Shown piece by piece: positions 61,321-64,000 of a DNA stretch of 64,000 nt. Each line of letters opens with the position of its first letter. The stretch's first letter is position 1. The DNA is from a virus. The stretch covers positions 1 through 64,000 of IMG/VR virus record IMGVR_UViG_3300031344_000002; one strand, given 5' to 3'. Position numbers and translations under genes: made by a program. The notes under the pieces are model-generated. The model was given only the letters and a program-made list of their open reading frames with translations. It was not told where the DNA came from and searched no databases.

Positions 61321-61346
61321 AATATTTTAATTTTTTAAATTTTTAT

Positions 61347-61354
61347 GTATTTAT
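61347..61354 (+). promoter_or_regulatory. GTATTTAT upstream of the tRNA
   Basis: A plus-strand octamer 37 bases before the tRNA and 27 after the helicase stop. It may give late expression of the tRNA. Confidence 0.4.
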
Positions 61355-61391
61355 TTTAAAAAATTAATTAATTTTGCATCATTAAAAATAT

Positions 61392-61479
61392 TGCGGTGTT
61401 GAGAAGTTGGTCATCTCGCCTGTTTCATAAGCAGGAGTCCCCAATAAGGTTTACGGTAGTTCGAATCTATCCACCGCTA
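61392..61479 (+). tRNA. tRNA with CAU anticodon and long variable arm
   Basis: The acceptor (TGCGGTG with CACCGCT, first pair T-T), D arm (GAGA/TCTC with GTTGG loop), anticodon arm (CCTGT-TTCATAA-GCAGG, anticodon CAT) and T arm (GGTAG-TTCGAAT-CTATC) are all in place. The region between anticodon and T arms is 19 bases, long for a methionine tRNA. The anticodon stem lacks the three G-C pairs of initiators, so elongator Met or an Ile tRNA with modified C34 is more likely. CCA is not encoded (CTA follows). Confidence 0.8.
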
Positions 61480-61537
61480 CTAATGAAAAATCTATAATTT
61501 TAAAAGATTTATTTTATAAAATTAAATTTGGTATATC

Positions 61538-61574
61538 AAATCCCCATAAGAAATATTTCTTATGGGGATTTTTA
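61538..61574 (+). terminator. Strong terminator after the tRNA
   Basis: A 16-bp perfect stem (AAATCCCCATAAGAAA and complement) with a 2-base centre, followed by T run. The 61575-61720 stretch behind it holds a CCAAAC/GTTTGG hairpin near 61622-61640 and a partly structured GGGGTACGG...AGCTCC segment, with no gene. Confidence 0.85.
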
Positions 61575-61603
61575 TTTTATATTGTTTTTAATCCATTTCA
61601 TTT

Positions 61604-61611
61604 GTATTTAT
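61604..61611 (+). promoter_or_regulatory. Putative late promoter GTATTTAT
   Basis: Plus-strand GTATTTAT, 109 bases before the ATG at 61721, giving the longest leader of the set. The leader includes a small hairpin. Confidence 0.45.
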
Positions 61612-61720
61612 TATAAATAAAACCAAACAAAAAAGTTTGGATTGCTAATTAGGGGTACGGTCATTAAGATAGCTCCTTTTTGAAAATAAAATTATATAAT
61701 AAATGTAAATAATTAAATAT

Positions 61721-62830
61721 ATGCCGTTCTTCAGTCGTCCAAATTTGGAAAATGAACAATTTAAACAATTGAGTGGCAGCACTTTAACTTTAAATGGTCA
61801 AACACAAATAGCAACCACATCTGGTTTAACACTTACTGATGGTGCAGGAACTAACGTATTAATTACTGCAAGTGGTGCATCATCATCAACAAATGGATAT
61901 GTTTTAACATATTGTGATACTACAAAAGTAATATCATTAGCACAATCATCTGCAAGTGGTGGTTCAACAATATATAATGGTGCATCACCTACAACATGTA
62001 GTGTTGGTGGATTGAATTCAAGTACAGCAATTGCTGGTTGTCAATTATCTTGTATTATTCAAATGATAGTTGCACCAGTAATTAGTCCTTCTTTAATACC
62101 ACCAAGTAGTTCACTATCTCTATCACCAGCAACAACAACTTTTGAAATAGGTTGTAATATTGCATTTATTGGTATAATAAATTTTAATAGTGGTGTTGTA
62201 TCTCCAGTATATTGTGGAGGTCCTTCAGTAAGAACTGGTGCAGCAACTGGTTATACTTTTACGAATATTGGTGGTAACCAATATTCTGGTATAAATAATA
62301 CATGTATAATGCCAAGTATATCAATAACATCGGGTAATAATACTGCATCTGGTGTTGCTACATATGCTTCAGGTCAAACTCCTATAAATAGTGATGGTAG
62401 TTTATTAATAGGTTGTACATGTCCTGCTGGAAGTATATCATCTAGTGTGGTGGTTTGTGGTATTTATCCATATTTTTATGGAAATAGTGTAAGTGCTCCT
62501 ACTGCTGGTTCGGCATTACTTACAACAGGAAATAAATGTGTAACTGATAGTAGTAATAACGTTATTGTAAATTATAATGTTACAAGTAAATATATTTGGC
62601 TTGCAGTTCCTACAATATCAACAATAAAGACCAAATGGGAAGGTTCAAATGCTCCAACAACAAATACAGAATCAATACCCGGTGGATTATTTAATGTACC
62701 AACATCAGTATTAGTAAATTCTCCAAGTTCTTGTTGGACAGGAGTAAATTATAATTTTTACATTAGTAATTATCCTACAAGTACAATAGCTGGTATTACT
62801 CCTTATAATATAACATTTAAAAATAGTTAA
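61721..62830 (+). CDS. Putative tail-fibre or virion protein, Cys/Ser/Gly-rich
   Basis: 369 residues. It opens with Met-Pro-Phe-Phe-Ser-Arg-Pro-Asn-Leu-Glu-Asn-Glu-Gln-Phe, a short N-terminus that looks like a virion attachment segment, followed by Thr/Ser/Gly-rich beta repeats. At least 12 cysteines are scattered between residues 65 and 345, very unusual for a cytoplasmically made phage fibre. The C-terminus is Asn/Tyr-rich. It sits 4 bases before the next fibre-like gene, which shares a similar composition, so the two probably form one appendage. Confidence 0.65.
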   Translation: MPFFSRPNLENEQFKQLSGSTLTLNGQTQIATTSGLTLTDGAGTNVLITASGASSSTNGYVLTYCDTTKVISLAQSSASGGSTIYNGASPTTCSVGGLNSSTAIAGCQLSCIIQMIVAPVISPSLIPPSSSLSLSPATTTFEIGCNIAFIGIINFNSGVVSPVYCGGPSVRTGAATGYTFTNIGGNQYSGINNTCIMPSISITSGNNTASGVATYASGQTPINSDGSLLIGCTCPAGSISSSVVVCGIYPYFYGNSVSAPTAGSALLTTGNKCVTDSSNNVIVNYNVTSKYIWLAVPTISTIKTKWEGSNAPTTNTESIPGGLFNVPTSVLVNSPSSCWTGVNYNFYISNYPTSTIAGITPYNITFKNS

Positions 62831-62834
62831 AAAA

Positions 62835-64000
62835 TGGCAACACAATTAAATACAAATATAAAAGTTTCTGCACCATTACCAATTGATAAACGATATTTAA
62901 GCGAAAGAACTATTGGTGGTAGTCCATTACCATATTCAGCAACAACTGAAGTATTTTCAATAATTCCTTCAAGTGAAAGATATATTGGGTTAACTGTTAA
63001 TATTAATAATGTTGATTATTGGTTTAAAAATAATACAACGAATTTAATATTAAAAACGATTACTGGTTCAACATCAAATATTAATAATGTTACTGGCGGA
63101 ACAAATATTGGATATTTTAGTGGAAAAACTGGTATACAAATGCTTAATTTAAGTGGTGCTGGTTTTGGTATATATGAGGGTGATTATTATTCAGAATATA
63201 ATAATTATTATCGAGATAGTTCAGGATTTGTAAGACTTGGTACACCAACATATCATGGAGCACTTAGACGTGCATATATAAATTCTACAAGAACAGTTTC
63301 TTGGTTATTTGACCAAGGTTTAAATGCATGGCAATTAAGTAATTTTGATATTACTTTATATATTGGAAGTTATGTTCCCATTATTGGATATACAGGTAGT
63401 GGATATACAAATACTACATGGAATGGAAGTAATTATAATGGTTCTGTTTTAGTTACTGCGTATGGTAGTTTAAATACTGGTAATACAATTACAATAGGAA
63501 GTCCAGTTTTTTCAGATAAACAATTTAGTGAACTTAGATTTAAAACATTAAAATCGAAGACACCGAATTTCGTTAATATAAGTAATGATGATAGTTTTAT
63601 ATATTTTTCTGGTTCATCATCATTAATAAAAGGTAAAAATGTTGGTACTGGTATTGGTGTTTATTCTGGTGTAACTGGAAATACTTTACAATTTAAAAGT
63701 ATTCTTGGAACAGGTAGTACTACAGTAATAAATAATGGTGGTACTATTCTCATATCTTCAAGTAATGCAATAACTGGTGCAACCAATGGTTTAACAAAAG
63801 ATAATCTAAATATTAAATTAGGTGGAACATTAACTGGTAATACAGTAATAACTGATAATCGTGTAACGCCTGTTGGTATTCAATATGGCGGAAATTATGC
63901 GCCATATTTTACTTCTCGTTCACTTGTTGATAGGGGTTATGTTGAATCGGTTGCAACTGGACTTATTCCTAAATTAGCAGTAAAAGTTGCAACAATTTCG
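62835..64000 (+). CDS. Tail-fibre-like protein, 3' end outside window
   Basis: The frame opens at ATG 62835 and stays open to the last base, about 388 residues. It reads Asp-Lys-Arg-Tyr-Leu-Ser-Glu-Arg-Thr-Ile-Gly-Gly near residue 18 and Val-Asn-Asn-style Asn-Val-Asp-Tyr-Trp-Phe soon after, a start seen in Bacteroidota prophage fibre proteins. Gly/Thr/Asn/Ser-rich beta repeats follow (Gly-Thr-Gly-Ile-Gly-Val-Tyr-Ser-Gly), and the visible end has Ser-Leu-Val-Asp-Arg-Gly-Tyr-Val-Glu, typical just before a fibre shaft or chaperone domain. Likely a receptor-binding appendage. Confidence 0.75.

Noticed and set aside
61640-61680. Second tRNA or riboswitch behind the terminator
   Set aside because: There is a GGGGTACGG...AGCTCC pairing and a small hairpin, but no anticodon arm or T loop, and no known riboswitch core that I can recognise.
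1-64000. Stop-codon reassignment as in some Bacteroidota phages
   Set aside because: Genes end cleanly at TAA, TAG and TGA and do not continue in frame after TAG or TGA. The apparent overrun at 29163 is in another frame and fits a -1 slip.

Overview
This window is an AT-rich (roughly 25-30% GC by eye) piece of a large tailed-phage genome with a contractile, T4-like tail, probably infecting a member of the Bacteroidota. The phage assignment rests on a tail sheath, tail tube, tape measure, gp5-type hub, gp53-type wedge protein, gp32-type single-strand binding protein, UvsX, RNase H/FEN-type 5' nuclease and DnaB-type helicase. The host guess rests on Bacteroidota-style lipoproteins (Cys-Ser-Lys-Lys-Asp-Asp after the lipobox), promoters of the TTG-N20-TAnnTTTG type, near absence of Shine-Dalgarno sequences and an IS200/IS605 relic of Bacteroidota flavour. 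The standard genetic code works throughout.

Layout. 1-900: the 3' end of a truncated gene. 909-5550 (minus strand): small nucleotide-metabolism and accessory genes (ThyA, MazG-like, KTSC, a ribbon-helix-helix protein) interrupted by a six-repeat CRISPR-like array at 2902-3269. 5571-19046: virion genes on both strands (probable neck protein, two or three tail/baseplate proteins, sheath, tube), a host-like lipoprotein, RNase HI and two related Hef/Vsr-like homing endonucleases on either side of the sheath-tube pair. 19055-28063 (minus strand): a PD-(D/E)XK nuclease, the baseplate hub, putative baseplate/membrane proteins, an IS605-derived relic, a DUF6527 protein, a gp55-like sigma factor and two glycosyltransferases. 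28237-37089: a tail-assembly protein with a probable -1 frameshift product, the tape measure, an HNH endonuclease and two baseplate proteins, one carrying an OmpA-like domain. 37120-46958: an island of glycosyltransferases and methyltransferases. 47004-53457: virion-associated proteins, including a metallopeptidase and a 900-residue acidic protein that share an N-terminal tag. 53572-61320: the replication and recombination block. 61321-64000: an odd CAU tRNA, a strong terminator and two tail-fibre-like genes, the last cut by the window edge.

How the parts work together. An octamer, GTATTTAT, recurs in the same orientation 5-110 bases upstream of most virion genes on both strands. It is the best candidate for the late promoter read by the phage's own gp55-like sigma factor. 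Replication genes use a different, host-type promoter or sit in a co-transcribed block. The most unusual items are the stand-alone CRISPR-like array whose first repeat is also the in-frame 3' end of a gene, the late-promoter motif, the poly-T frameshift before the tape measure, the shared N-terminal tags that end at a prohead-protease-like site, and an IS605 relic that keeps two right ends and little of its transposase gene.
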